Of a stretch of 25,523 nt of DNA, positions 7,391 through 15,218 are shown piece by piece. Location of the stretch: IMG/VR virus record IMGVR_UViG_3300025889_000862, positions 1 to 25,523 of that record; one strand, written 5' to 3'. This DNA comes from a virus. Both the position numbers and the translations under genes were made by a program. The notes under the pieces were generated by a model. That model had not been told where the DNA came from and searched no databases. It saw only the letters and a list, made by a program, of their open reading frames with translations. The stretch's first letter is position 1; each line of letters opens with the position of its first letter.

Positions 7391-8874
7391 TAGTATATGC
7401 CTCCTTCCTCAAAAAATGCATCAAATCCTTGAATTGTAGCTATGCCATCGCTGGCAGCGCCCTCACGATCAAAAACAAAGGACAATCTTTTCCCGATTCC
7501 TGGCGGAGCGACTTCAAGCACTACCGGCGTTTGAGTTGAATTTGCCAGCGCAGGACTAACAGCAGTTACTTCAGAAGGACTGCTCGGATCTTCCAAGTCC
7601 TTACTGATGCTGGCTGTAATTGTGAAAGTTTTATCAGAGGCAGACAGGGTATTCACAGAGCCAAGAACTCTGATTAGCTTAGATTCCTTTACCAAGCTCT
7701 TGCCGAAATCGAAAAATGGAGTTTTCCAAACATAGCTGACAGCAGAGGAAGGACTTCCAGCCAAATCATAGCGGTATAAATCAGCCCCCCTGGATAGCAT
7801 CAACTGATCTTGAAATACTGCGATTTGCTCTAAGCCATCTGCATCATCTAGGAATGTCAGTCTGCTCCAAGCACCACGCTCATAATTTAGTACATAGACA
7901 TAATAGGTGCTTTGGTCAATTACGAATAAAAATGGGCGCTGATCACTGATGACCGGCCAGCCAGCACCGTTATACAATTCATCTTTGATTTTCCGAGACA
8001 GCGAATAATAGGAATCAGACCGCTGCTGATTCTGAATGACTGAGGAAATTGGAATCAGGCCCCGTTGCGTTCTGATGTAAACGTCATTGGAAACTTTCAC
8101 AAAAGATTGCGTATTTACTGGGGCTGGAATTTTACCCCTTGCGAGTAAGCCCCAAGTGGATGATCCTGGATAATCGCCCTGATAGATTAATATCTCTCCG
8201 CGGCTGCTTATAATCACCAGCAGATCTTCATTAGATAGTCCTTGGTTTACTGTCCAAGTAAACATTTGAAGAATGTAGCCACCGCTTTCAAAGAATGAGC
8301 CAACATCTACCTGAGTCCAAGTGCCACCAGCATCGCCAGCAAAGCCCAGTGGCCCGTACCAAAAGTAGGTTGCATTTTCTTCCATGAGATAGAGTCTGCC
8401 CTTATAGCCTAGCGGCATCTTTAAATTCTGGTAGACCATGCCAGAGCCGGTGCCGGTAAAATCAGAAACAGAAGCAGCTGTTCCGTTCCAAACTCTAGGA
8501 GTATCTGCGCCGTTAACAAGCACGACCTTGTTATTGAACTGGCAAGCAATCCAGGCATTAGAACTGACAGCAGTTGCATTTGTTCTGTCTGTTTTCGATC
8601 CGGTAGGTGAAGAAATACTATAGAGCTTTTGTCCGGCAGCGATTAAGCAGCCGCGATTGCCGACATCATAGGTATAAATCATTCCGATATTTCCAGCTGA
8701 ATAGGTTTCTACCCCCTGGATTCCAGATCCTTGCGTGATGCCGTAATCGTATATGAAATAATTATCCAGCTGTCTAGCTTCTGTTGCCTTTATCTCTGTA
8801 GGTGGAGCAATGAGATTCAGCCCATCAATAGGCGGTGGCACAAAAACATTTCTGGCATTTCTCGGTTTGCTCAT
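7390..8874 (-). CDS. Tail nozzle / DNA-stabilization protein, P22 gp10 or T7 gp12 type
   Basis: 494 residues, rich in beta strands throughout. It opens with a segment typical of this class (PPPIDGLNLIAPPTEIKATE), then repeated short blades such as GYKGRLYLMEENATYFWYG, VSNDVYIRTQRGLIPI and FLFVIDQSTYYVYVLNYE with G-A-W-S-R. These repeats fit the beta-propeller of podoviral tail nozzles, which plug the portal channel after packaging and form the tail tip. The length suits P22 gp10 (about 470 aa) better than T7 gp12 (about 790 aa). It is placed after the adaptor and a Gly/Ala-rich protein. The stop of the upstream gene lies one base before its ATG. Confidence 0.75.
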   Translation of the reverse strand: MSKPRNARNVFVPPPIDGLNLIAPPTEIKATEARQLDNYFIYDYGITQGSGIQGVETYSAGNIGMIYTYDVGNRGCLIAAGQKLYSISSPTGSKTDRTNATAVSSNAWIACQFNNKVVLVNGADTPRVWNGTAASVSDFTGTGSGMVYQNLKMPLGYKGRLYLMEENATYFWYGPLGFAGDAGGTWTQVDVGSFFESGGYILQMFTWTVNQGLSNEDLLVIISSRGEILIYQGDYPGSSTWGLLARGKIPAPVNTQSFVKVSNDVYIRTQRGLIPISSVIQNQQRSDSYYSLSRKIKDELYNGAGWPVISDQRPFLFVIDQSTYYVYVLNYERGAWSRLTFLDDADGLEQIAVFQDQLMLSRGADLYRYDLAGSPSSAVSYVWKTPFFDFGKSLVKESKLIRVLGSVNTLSASDKTFTITASISKDLEDPSSPSEVTAVSPALANSTQTPVVLEVAPPGIGKRLSFVFDREGAASDGIATIQGFDAFFEEGGIY

Positions 8875-8875
8875 A

Positions 8876-9994
8876 TTACTTTACCGCCAGCAGTCCTCCA
8901 GGCTTCTTTGCTTGGTCAATCTTGCCCCAATCAATATCAATCGTGCCGTGATGCTCTCGTACTGCACCGGCATCAAGAGCTTCTTTAGCAAGCCGCCGCC
9001 GTTCTTCTTCATTGAATTTGCCGAACCAGTCATTGCCGTACTTTTCGCCGAAAGCTGAATAGCCCCAGATGTCTTCAGGGTTCAGGTCCGCTTCATTTCT
9101 GCTTTGGGCAAATTTTACATTACCGCCATTGGCCTGTGCTTCTGCCACTAGCTGCTCTTTGCTTCTACCTCCTGATAGCTGTGGCTGCCTCGAGGCATAA
9201 TCAGCCCATCCAGCCACATCGCCGAGCTTGCTAAGGCGCTTGCCCTCAGTTTTCCACATATCTTTGTCGCCCATCTTATTTATCAGAGCTGCAATTGCAG
9301 GAACGCCAATTGTGGCTGCAACGCCCCAAGGCCCAAGCGCATACCCGAGCTGATTAGCGCCAAGAACACCGCCCAAACCGCCAAGTCCTGCTGTAAATGG
9401 ATCGCCCTTCTTAATGCCTTGATAAGCGCCATAGGCCCCAAGGCCAAGGCCAGCAGCGCCAGCCAGGTTTCCGGCCGTAGATCCTACAGTAAATAGGCCA
9501 CCAGGAGCGCCTTCAGCAGCATCTCCTACGTTCATTGCAGTTTCTCTGCCTAGAACCGAATTAAGGGCAGCACCAGATTCGGTCAATGGCCCCTGTAATG
9601 CTGTACTAACAGCAGGGGCCGCACTTCCGGCAGCCTGGGCAGCAGCAGAAGCACCGCTGGCAATACTATTTGCAGCCTCAGCACCGCCCTGACCTAAGCC
9701 GAGCAGCCCGAGACCTTCCTTAGCCCCTATGCTTGCTATTGTAGGGGCAGCGGCAGCTATGCCAATTGGCAGTAAAGACTCTCCAAGGCTAGGTGGAGTT
9801 ACCGGCTTTTCAACTAGCCCTTCTTCTTGGTATCTTTCTAAAGTCGATTTCGGATTCTGATAATACTTATCCGTGTACGGATCATAGATGAATCCAGGCT
9901 GTTCGCCGTACTTTTCATAATTAGCGCCAACGAACGGGTACTTTCTTCGCGAATCAGCGCCACGACCAGGATTATAACCAGCTATGCTTGGCAT
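8876..9994 (-). CDS. Gly/Ala-rich internal virion (ejection) protein
   Basis: 372 residues from the ATG that overlaps the adaptor stop as TAATG, with GGGA six bases upstream. An in-frame TTG at 10006 would add four residues but is less likely. A soluble aromatic N-terminus (about 1-60) leads to a very Gly/Ala/Leu-rich central region (about 75-240: IGIAAAAPTIASIGAK, LAGAAGLGLGAYGAYQ, GLGGLGGVLGANQ) that is hydrophobic enough to insert into membranes. A charged C-terminus follows (NEEERRRLAKEALDAG). This composition is typical of podoviral ejection proteins that form a conduit through the envelope. No enzymatic motif was seen. Confidence 0.68.
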   Translation of the reverse strand: MPSIAGYNPGRGADSRRKYPFVGANYEKYGEQPGFIYDPYTDKYYQNPKSTLERYQEEGLVEKPVTPPSLGESLLPIGIAAAAPTIASIGAKEGLGLLGLGQGGAEAANSIASGASAAAQAAGSAAPAVSTALQGPLTESGAALNSVLGRETAMNVGDAAEGAPGGLFTVGSTAGNLAGAAGLGLGAYGAYQGIKKGDPFTAGLGGLGGVLGANQLGYALGPWGVAATIGVPAIAALINKMGDKDMWKTEGKRLSKLGDVAGWADYASRQPQLSGGRSKEQLVAEAQANGGNVKFAQSRNEADLNPEDIWGYSAFGEKYGNDWFGKFNEEERRRLAKEALDAGAVREHHGTIDIDWGKIDQAKKPGGLLAVK

Positions 9995-10881
9995 TATATG
10001 TCCCAACTCCCATAAGGCACTCTATATCTGGGCCTAGCGCCCTTGCCGGTAAAGCTCCCGACATAGGGGCCAGTCCATCTTGATTTTGCCATGTTTAACA
10101 TTCTAGCGTAACCAGCATTCAGATCCTCGTACTCAAGGCCCTTGGCTTGCTTAATTCTCCACTTCAAGCCAGCAATCACCAGATCATCATCAAAGATGCA
10201 CAAGTCTGAATCAGCTAGAATTGTTTCGTAGGGCGAATCATAATAGGCCCAATGCGCAGTGCCGTCTGTAATATCTGAGGCAGTGGAGCTTGTGGGATTG
10301 CTTGCTGCTGAGGTGCCGGTAGTAATACAGCGATAATTGTATCCGTTCACGTTCACATAATCAGTGCCAGAGGTATAAGAAGTCGATGCCGCCCAGTCTT
10401 TCGGTTTGAATAAATTAGATGAAACGTATTCCATGTATAGAGGCAACCCGCTTGCTGATGGAATTGGATGGATATGAAACTGCCCCGATTCATCAGAGCT
10501 TGGATTGCTATCAGAGCCAAAGATTCTGTAAATATATTCAGTGGTAGATCCGCCAGGGCCATAAAGATAATAGGCCATGTCCTCATCAGATACGGGGCCA
10601 ATTAGCAAATCTTCTGTATCCGTATTTATCTGCGTTCCCATTAGTGCAGAATAATAATCCTTGGGCAATTGATACCGGTACCGCCCTGATGTAATGGAAA
10701 TAGAATAAGTTTTTTTCTGCTGCGGGAACACTCTCTGATTTCTAAGCGCACGGCACTCTGCATAAAGCAAATGCTTCAGCTGAAGTACTGCGGAATCAGT
10801 AGAGGCAGCCATCGCAGTAGGGGCTGGATGCCCTATCTCATAACATGCTGCTTGAACTAGCTCTAAAACTGTTTTGCTCAT
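9994..10881 (-). CDS. Head-tail adaptor (T7 gp11 / P22 gp4-like) with inserted binding domain
   Basis: 295 residues. The helical N-terminus (LELVQAACYEIGHPAP, LLYAECRALRNQRVFPQQ), the strand pair around RYRYQLPKDYYSAL, and the late helix LVIAGLKWRIKQAKGLEY match podoviral adaptors that ring the portal and carry the nozzle. Inserted at about 163-214 is a compact module with the W-x4-Y-x2-G ... Y-x-C-x-T-x-GTS ... W pattern (W163, Y182, C185, W211). It is widespread in phage tail and head proteins and resembles carbohydrate-binding folds. Gene order supports the adaptor call: small virion gene before, ejection and nozzle genes after. The ATG is one base after the previous stop. Confidence 0.75.
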   Translation of the reverse strand: MSKTVLELVQAACYEIGHPAPTAMAASTDSAVLQLKHLLYAECRALRNQRVFPQQKKTYSISITSGRYRYQLPKDYYSALMGTQINTDTEDLLIGPVSDEDMAYYLYGPGGSTTEYIYRIFGSDSNPSSDESGQFHIHPIPSASGLPLYMEYVSSNLFKPKDWAASTSYTSGTDYVNVNGYNYRCITTGTSAASNPTSSTASDITDGTAHWAYYDSPYETILADSDLCIFDDDLVIAGLKWRIKQAKGLEYEDLNAGYARMLNMAKSRWTGPYVGSFTGKGARPRYRVPYGSWDI

Positions 10882-10882
10882 A

Positions 10883-11272
10883 CTATGGCTTGTACATAAT
10901 ATAGAAAAGATTCAAATAAATGTTGTTCGTTGCCACGTCGACGGTTAGCGAAGTATTAACCGATGTCTCAAAATAGCCGCTATCAACTATAGGAAGATAA
11001 AGGGCGTCGGCGTTTGTATTTGGCGGAATCAGTGCCTGAAAAAGGTCTGCTGCCGTTCCGTCTTCAAAAAGAACATAGGCCAGCGCCGCAGCAGCGGATT
11101 GGATAAACATGCCCATCACACGGAACTTGTGAGAAGTACTAGGCAGAATGCTGGCGTTTAGAAGCACCGTATCATTGGCAACACCTACGACTTGGGTTAG
11201 GCAGTAAACTTTACAAGCCTCGCCATTAACCTCGTATTTCCTTGGGGGGTCGATTGGGATTTGTGGGGCCAT
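10883..11272 (-). CDS. Small beta-rich virion protein, attachment or decoration type
   Basis: 129 residues, beta-strand rich, with no membrane segment. The pattern HKFRVMGMFIQSAAAALAYV, FEDGTAADL, a P-x-V-x-S-G turn and a closing NIYLNLFYIMY strand resembles the single beta-sandwich modules common in phage head- and tail-bound accessory proteins. No signal peptide is present, unlike the gene upstream. GGA lies six bases before the ATG, and a 57-base gap separates it from the preceding gene. It ends one base before the adaptor gene. A virion role is inferred from fold type and position. Confidence 0.62.
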   Translation of the reverse strand: MAPQIPIDPPRKYEVNGEACKVYCLTQVVGVANDTVLLNASILPSTSHKFRVMGMFIQSAAAALAYVLFEDGTAADLFQALIPPNTNADALYLPIVDSGYFETSVNTSLTVDVATNNIYLNLFYIMYKP

Positions 11273-11329
11273 TCATATCCGTTACGTTTTATGTTCCGAC
11301 TTCGGCCTTATCGCCATGTGGTGCTCCGA

Positions 11330-12676
11330 TTACTTATAGGTAATATTAATAAGCTGCTCGCTGGCTGCGGTCGAAGTGTTGTCTGCGTCGGTTATGCCGG
11401 TGACAATGCAATAGCCGATTCCTGTACCAAAGTTCATGCCGACTGGAAATTGAATTGTTTGACAGCCGCCAGTAGTTCCGCCCGGTATCGCAACTCGCAG
11501 GACTGGAGTATCGGTTCCACAGGTCGGAGCTGACGCCTTATTGTAGAGCTTTAAGTATCTAGCCGCTGCGTTGATATTACACGCATTAACTGAATAGACC
11601 GTTCCAGCAGTCGCTTTGAGGTTTGTCGAGTTGTTTGAAGCGGCAGAAATAATACTCGTTGATAACGCGCCACCGCTGGCTCCAGCCATCGGCTGAACGT
11701 AGATGCCGCCGTTGTTGTTGCTGATTAATGCCGAATAGTCTCCGTCAGTTGATGTATTGTTGTCTGTAGCAATAGCATCGGCCCTTTTTGATAGTATAGC
11801 TACTCCAGCATCGGCGTTTGCGCTTGCGGTGTCCTCCTGCTTTAGTAGTGATGACGCTGCATTTTTTTGAGTCCAGAAGTTAATATCGGCAATCGTGGCT
11901 CCATAGGTGTTAACTGCCATTGGAGTATAATCTCCGACTGCGTTGGATAGGTTTGTCTGGGTAGTTACATCTATCGCGACACCTAAATTTTGCACACCCG
12001 CATCACCTGATGTGTGTGCATTATCTTCGCTCCTCGGTAGTCCCGCGGTTGGCGAAATTAGCAGATAGCCCTGCGGGTCTGTTGCAATCGGAGTATAGTC
12101 ACCTTCTGCGGCAAGCGTATTTCTATTTGCGTTGGCCACGGCCAAACTCATCACGCCATACGCCGTACTCGCATGAACCGCATCCTCCTGCTGGAACAAA
12201 TTACTCCCATCGCCGCCAGATTTAGGAACAACAACAACGCCACCCGCGCTATCTAGCTGCGGAGACATCACCCGCCCGAAATAGAACAGGTCGGCCACGT
12301 TTGGCGTATTGCGTAGCGGTGGCGAAATTGTAAACGAGTTAGTAGAGGTCGAAGTAACGTAACCCATGCCAGCACGAGCAGTTGAGCTAGGCCCAAACAT
12401 TACCCAATCGCCAACTTTTACAGAATGGGCAGTTGCGTTAATTGTGGTCGTAGTACTACCAGCCTCAGCATTATCATTGCCGCCATTAACAAACCCGCTA
12501 AACGGAGCCTGTTCCATCTGCTGTCCAAATCTATCCGTGGAAAGTGCAGTCGAAGTGCCAGCTACAGTCGCCAGTGCCTTGTTTGCCTCATTGTTGATTG
12601 CGGGATTCTGCCCCATGGCAAAAACCGGAAACAAAACTAGCGCCAGGAGGCTTGCAATTTTACTTTTAATGTTCAT
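11330..12676 (-). CDS. Exported repeat-containing fibre/adhesin-like protein
   Basis: 448 residues. The N-terminus is a Sec signal peptide: K4 and K6, hydrophobic core ASLLALVLFPVFA, and a predicted cut AMG|Q23. A small beta domain follows (about 80-120), then three repeats that begin with an Glu-Asp (164, 217, 281) and carry a GDYTP or GDYS motif (192, 248, 312). The C-terminal domain (about 345-448) has the RYLKLYNKASAPTCGT ... TPVLRVAIPGG ... GIGYCIVTG pattern of beta-sandwich tips seen in many phage head-fibre or decoration proteins. Upstream lies an intrinsic terminator, and the ATG has no visible Shine-Dalgarno but a T-rich leader. Whether the protein ends in the virion, periplasm or cell surface is not decidable here. 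Confidence 0.72.
   Translation of the reverse strand: MNIKSKIASLLALVLFPVFAMGQNPAINNEANKALATVAGTSTALSTDRFGQQMEQAPFSGFVNGGNDNAEAGSTTTTINATAHSVKVGDWVMFGPSSTARAGMGYVTSTSTNSFTISPPLRNTPNVADLFYFGRVMSPQLDSAGGVVVVPKSGGDGSNLFQQEDAVHASTAYGVMSLAVANANRNTLAAEGDYTPIATDPQGYLLISPTAGLPRSEDNAHTSGDAGVQNLGVAIDVTTQTNLSNAVGDYTPMAVNTYGATIADINFWTQKNAASSLLKQEDTASANADAGVAILSKRADAIATDNNTSTDGDYSALISNNNGGIYVQPMAGASGGALSTSIISAASNNSTNLKATAGTVYSVNACNINAAARYLKLYNKASAPTCGTDTPVLRVAIPGGTTGGCQTIQFPVGMNFGTGIGYCIVTGITDADNTSTAASEQLINITYK
11693..12187 (-). repeat. Three protein-level repeats in the exported fibre-like gene
   Basis: Three units of 53-64 residues, each starting with Glu-Asp, followed by a G-V-x-x-L segment and a GDY-(T/S)-(P/A) motif, then a short Gly-containing turn. 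They are diverged at DNA level, so they are old rather than recently amplified. Similar units occur in other phage accessory structural proteins as far as I recall. Confidence 0.65.
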
Positions 12677-12690
12677 ATCAATCTAACAAA

Positions 12691-12726
12691 ATAAAAAAGG
12701 AGCGCGGGTTAGGGTTCCCGCGCCCC
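12691..12726 (-). terminator. Intrinsic terminator between the two exported fibre-like genes
   Basis: On the minus strand a 10-bp stem (GGGGCGCGGG pairing with CCCGCGCTCC, one G-U pair) closes an 8-base loop and is followed by TTTTTTATTTTG. This is a textbook rho-independent terminator 44 bases after the upstream stop codon. Only about 16 bases separate its T run from the next ATG. Confidence 0.85.
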
Positions 12727-12770
12727 AGGGTCAAGTGTGTCCGTCAGTATGGAGAACATTGTCATTTTGT

Positions 12771-13991
12771 TTACGAGCAAATAATCGCGTTTGAGGCTGT
12801 GGCGTAACAAACGTGAACCACAATGCCAGTAACTAAAGTGCAAGCTGCATCTGCCGCGCCGCCGTTACAGGTGCCGCCTGATACCGCATAGACTTTAGGA
12901 ACGCCCGCTGTAGTGCTTAACAGGAAGTGAACATCGCCAGCAGTAAGAGATGGGAACTTCCAGCCCACTGTGCCGTTAGCGCCAGTGATCTGGTGGAACA
13001 TCTTAGAAGCGCTTAAAGCTGCGGCATCTGCTACCGTGGTGCCAGCTCCTGCTACGGCTTCGACGTTGGTCGAAACATTGAGCACGTTTGTGGGAAGCTG
13101 TAGAGCACTGGTCGTAATCACAGCAGCGTTCACTCCAGCCACCGTGAAAATATGGCCGTCTCCAGTCCCAGCGTTATAAGTAATATCAGATCCGCCGCTG
13201 ACCTCCTCTCCTGGCAAGGTGATAGATGCGCCTCTAGTGCCGCCATCAGCGCCACCGCCAGCGAGGATTAGGCTGCTATCGTCGTCGCCGTCGGAAGTGG
13301 AGGCCCTAATCGTAAGCTGCTGTACTGCTGTTGTTCCACCGTCACCGAAAGTTAAAGAAAGGGCGGTATCCGATGCGGCTGCAAATGTGAGCAGCCGATT
13401 GGAATCCTGTGCCCCATAAACTATTAGCGAATCGACAGGAAGTATCTGCACATCTGCGCCGCTTGCGCTGCCAGAGCTTAAGTTTAGATTTCCAGTTGAA
13501 GTTGCCTCATTGCCGTATAGTTGAATATATGCGCCGCGTGATGCACTGACTGAGCCGCCAGCAGTTAGCTGGAGAACTGAATCGTCGTCAGCATCTGAAG
13601 TAGACGCAGATACCGTTAGGATTTGCGCCGCCGTAGTACCAGCATCGCCGAACTTCATAGCCAAAGCCGTATCGCTTGCAGCGGTGAAGCTAATCAATCG
13701 GCTAGCATCATCCTCAAGCTGCAAGATAAGCTCATCAGAAGCGCTGGAGTTGATTACGGTGTTGTCGGAGGCATCAACTTTAATCAGGTTAATGTCAGCT
13801 GAATTAGCTGCGTTTCTGCCCTTAATGTAAGCGTTGTTCGTCGCAACAGAGCCAGCTGGCAGCAGAGTAGAAATATAATCAGCAAGTTCTGAGCGCATAC
13901 CCAGACCAACTAAATCATTTGCAACTGTTTGCCCGTGTGCAGCAGTGCTAAGTCCTAAAACTAATCCGATTGTCAATAGGAGTTTTTTCAT
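12771..13991 (-). CDS. Exported repeat-containing fibre/adhesin-like protein
   Basis: 406 residues. It starts with a clean Sec signal peptide: KK, core LLLTIGLVLGLSTA, predicted cut AHG|Q21. The mature part is low in Lys/Arg and rich in Ser, Ala, Asp and Gly. Two long repeats cover about 98-182 and 199-282, each with the series LxFxAASDTAL, FGD-GGTTA, STSD-DDDS and a Gly-rich end. The acidic DDDS loops could bind calcium. The C-terminal part (about 325-406) has four cysteines, plausible disulphides in an oxidising compartment. AAGGA lies nine bases before the ATG. An intrinsic terminator follows the stop. It is likely a surface or virion appendage protein; receptor or function unknown. Confidence 0.7.
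   Translation of the reverse strand: MKKLLLTIGLVLGLSTAAHGQTVANDLVGLGMRSELADYISTLLPAGSVATNNAYIKGRNAANSADINLIKVDASDNTVINSSASDELILQLEDDASRLISFTAASDTALAMKFGDAGTTAAQILTVSASTSDADDDSVLQLTAGGSVSASRGAYIQLYGNEATSTGNLNLSSGSASGADVQILPVDSLIVYGAQDSNRLLTFAAASDTALSLTFGDGGTTAVQQLTIRASTSDGDDDSSLILAGGGADGGTRGASITLPGEEVSGGSDITYNAGTGDGHIFTVAGVNAAVITTSALQLPTNVLNVSTNVEAVAGAGTTVADAAALSASKMFHQITGANGTVGWKFPSLTAGDVHFLLSTTAGVPKVYAVSGGTCNGGAADAACTLVTGIVVHVCYATASNAIICS
13146..13397 (-). repeat. Second copy of the 85-residue repeat in the exported protein
   Basis: Residues 199-282. It shares AASDTAL, GTTA and STSDGDDDS with the first copy at residues 98-182 (13446-13700), with a period of 101 residues. Confidence 0.68.
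13446..13700 (-). repeat. First copy of the 85-residue repeat in the exported protein
   Basis: Residues 98-182, containing AASDTALAMKFGDAGTT and STSDADDDS. The paired copy is at 13146-13397. Confidence 0.68.
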
Positions 13992-14015
13992 CTTTAGCTT
14001 TCCTTCCTTCTATCC

Positions 14016-14372
14016 TTAAACAGCCTCATCACCAATTGATTGAACCGGCAGTGGCTCAACTTCTACCTTTACTTCTACTGCCACCGGCTCTGGCTCAACT
14101 GGCTTAGAGATAAAAACCTTTTTTCCTGGTTCTGCTTTTGCTTCTGCAAATAGAGCATCCTTGTCGGCCTCTAATAGAGCATCGAACTCAGCTACCTCTT
14201 TCGGGTTCTGCTTTCTAATGTCCTCATCAATATGGCCTTCCTGAATCAGCTTCGGCCTTAGTTGACCGGCACCGTCTACGACTACATCTTCAGACTCGAA
14301 TTTATAAAATTCTTTAATCTGAAGTAGCCCGTTGGCGCACTTTTCAGCTTGAATATAAAATTGCTTCTGCAT
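14016..14372 (-). CDS. Unknown small acidic protein
   Basis: 118 residues with no family recognised. The N-terminus (MQKQFYIQAEKCANGLLQIK) looks like a short beta-helix domain. The middle is helical and charged, with NPKEVAEFDALLEADKDALF, and the C-terminus is a Pro/Glu/Val stretch (PVEPEPVAVEVKVEVEPLP) that is probably extended or disordered. Its ATG overlaps the stop of the AT-hook-like gene as TAATG, so the two are likely translated together. A 24-base gap separates it from the exported fibre gene downstream. A role in head completion is possible from position only. Confidence 0.6.
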   Translation of the reverse strand: MQKQFYIQAEKCANGLLQIKEFYKFESEDVVVDGAGQLRPKLIQEGHIDEDIRKQNPKEVAEFDALLEADKDALFAEAKAEPGKKVFISKPVEPEPVAVEVKVEVEPLPVQSIGDEAV

Positions 14373-15172
14373 TATTCGTCTTCCTCAATTTCATCTAGCA
14401 TTGCTTCGATGTCAGCATGTTGCTCGGCTGTAGCTTTCTTAGGTCTGCCCCTGCCTCGCTTCTCTGAAGTTTTTGCAGTTCCATTTACCCGTTCAGAAAG
14501 TGCTTCAAGTTTTGCAAATGCATCTTCAAGCGACCGCTGTAGCTGTGCATTAGTTTGCTTCAGCTGAACGATTTCATCAGTGGTTTCTTTGATATGCTCC
14601 ATTGGAGCCTCGCGATTAACAAAAGCGATTGCTTTGCGATAAAGCTCAACAAACCGCTTTGGAAATCTGCCTTCGATTCTATCAGCAGGAGCCGAGGCAA
14701 GCTGATGAACAGTCCAGAAACCTTCGCTATTTAGTGTTTTAATTTCTCCGCTGCTGGCTTCATTCCATCGCTCAAATGGCAAGCCCTGATTTCCAAGGCC
14801 AGCCTTCCAGCGCAGATAAGCCTCTTTGTAAAGGCCACCAACGCATTCTCCGAGCTTATTGAATTTCAATAGCTGTGGAGGCAAAAATCTAACTCTTTCT
14901 ACGATTCTATTCTTCTTATCTTTTGTCCACTCAATCATCTCAATCGGATCTGTCATCAGCATATCTGCTGCTTCAGATTTGATTTTGTTTTCTTCATCGT
15001 GGATATAAAACCGAAAAGCAACGCCCTTATCATATCCAGCTAGTTCAAAGCTGGTAACAGATGCGCCCTGACCTTGATTGATTGTCTTTGCAACGATTCC
15101 CTGCCGAGCCAGATCTTCCCTCGCTTGAGCTGGCAGTGGAAATTGATCTAAGAAATTTAACGGACTTGTCAT
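14372..15172 (-). CDS. Phage protein with coiled coil and AT-hook-like C-terminal motif
   Basis: 266 residues. A mixed alpha/beta N-terminal domain (about 1-125) is followed by a segment in the style of GFWTVHQLASAPADRI (about 151-166). That segment resembles the 'TvEqLA' helix pair found in a phage protein family encoded near capsid genes. A coiled coil at about 195-230 (VQLKQTNAQLQRSLED) leads to KRGRGRPKK (238-246), an AT-hook-type minor-groove motif, and an acidic tail ending EIEEDE. The tail may offset or mask the basic motif. The gene begins a new segment after the capsid-cassette terminator, with GGGGA two bases before the ATG. DNA binding is inferred from the motif alone. Confidence 0.62.
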   Translation of the reverse strand: MTSPLNFLDQFPLPAQAREDLARQGIVAKTINQGQGASVTSFELAGYDKGVAFRFYIHDEENKIKSEAADMLMTDPIEMIEWTKDKKNRIVERVRFLPPQLLKFNKLGECVGGLYKEAYLRWKAGLGNQGLPFERWNEASSGEIKTLNSEGFWTVHQLASAPADRIEGRFPKRFVELYRKAIAFVNREAPMEHIKETTDEIVQLKQTNAQLQRSLEDAFAKLEALSERVNGTAKTSEKRGRGRPKKATAEQHADIEAMLDEIEEDE

Positions 15173-15186
15173 TTTCCCCTATCTCC

Positions 15187-15212
15187 AAAAAAGGGGGCCA
15201 TTGCTGGCCCCC
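15187..15212 (-). terminator. Intrinsic terminator after the capsid/decoration genes
   Basis: On the minus strand a perfect 8-bp stem GGGGGCCA/TGGCCCCC closes a GCAA tetraloop (GNRA type) and is followed by TTTTTT. It begins seven bases after the stop of the decoration-like gene. This is a very strong rho-independent terminator that would cap high-level capsid transcription. Confidence 0.9.
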
Positions 15213-15218
15213 ATCCTA

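Noticed and set aside
11273-11329. Gap of 57 bases as a possible promoter
   Set aside because: No convincing -35/-10 pair was seen; only a weak four-base-pair hairpin with a two-base loop (CCGA/TCGG).
12717-12735. TTGACC near the terminator as a -35 box on the minus strand
   Set aside because: No acceptable -10 box lies 16-18 bases downstream; the region is the GC-rich terminator stem.
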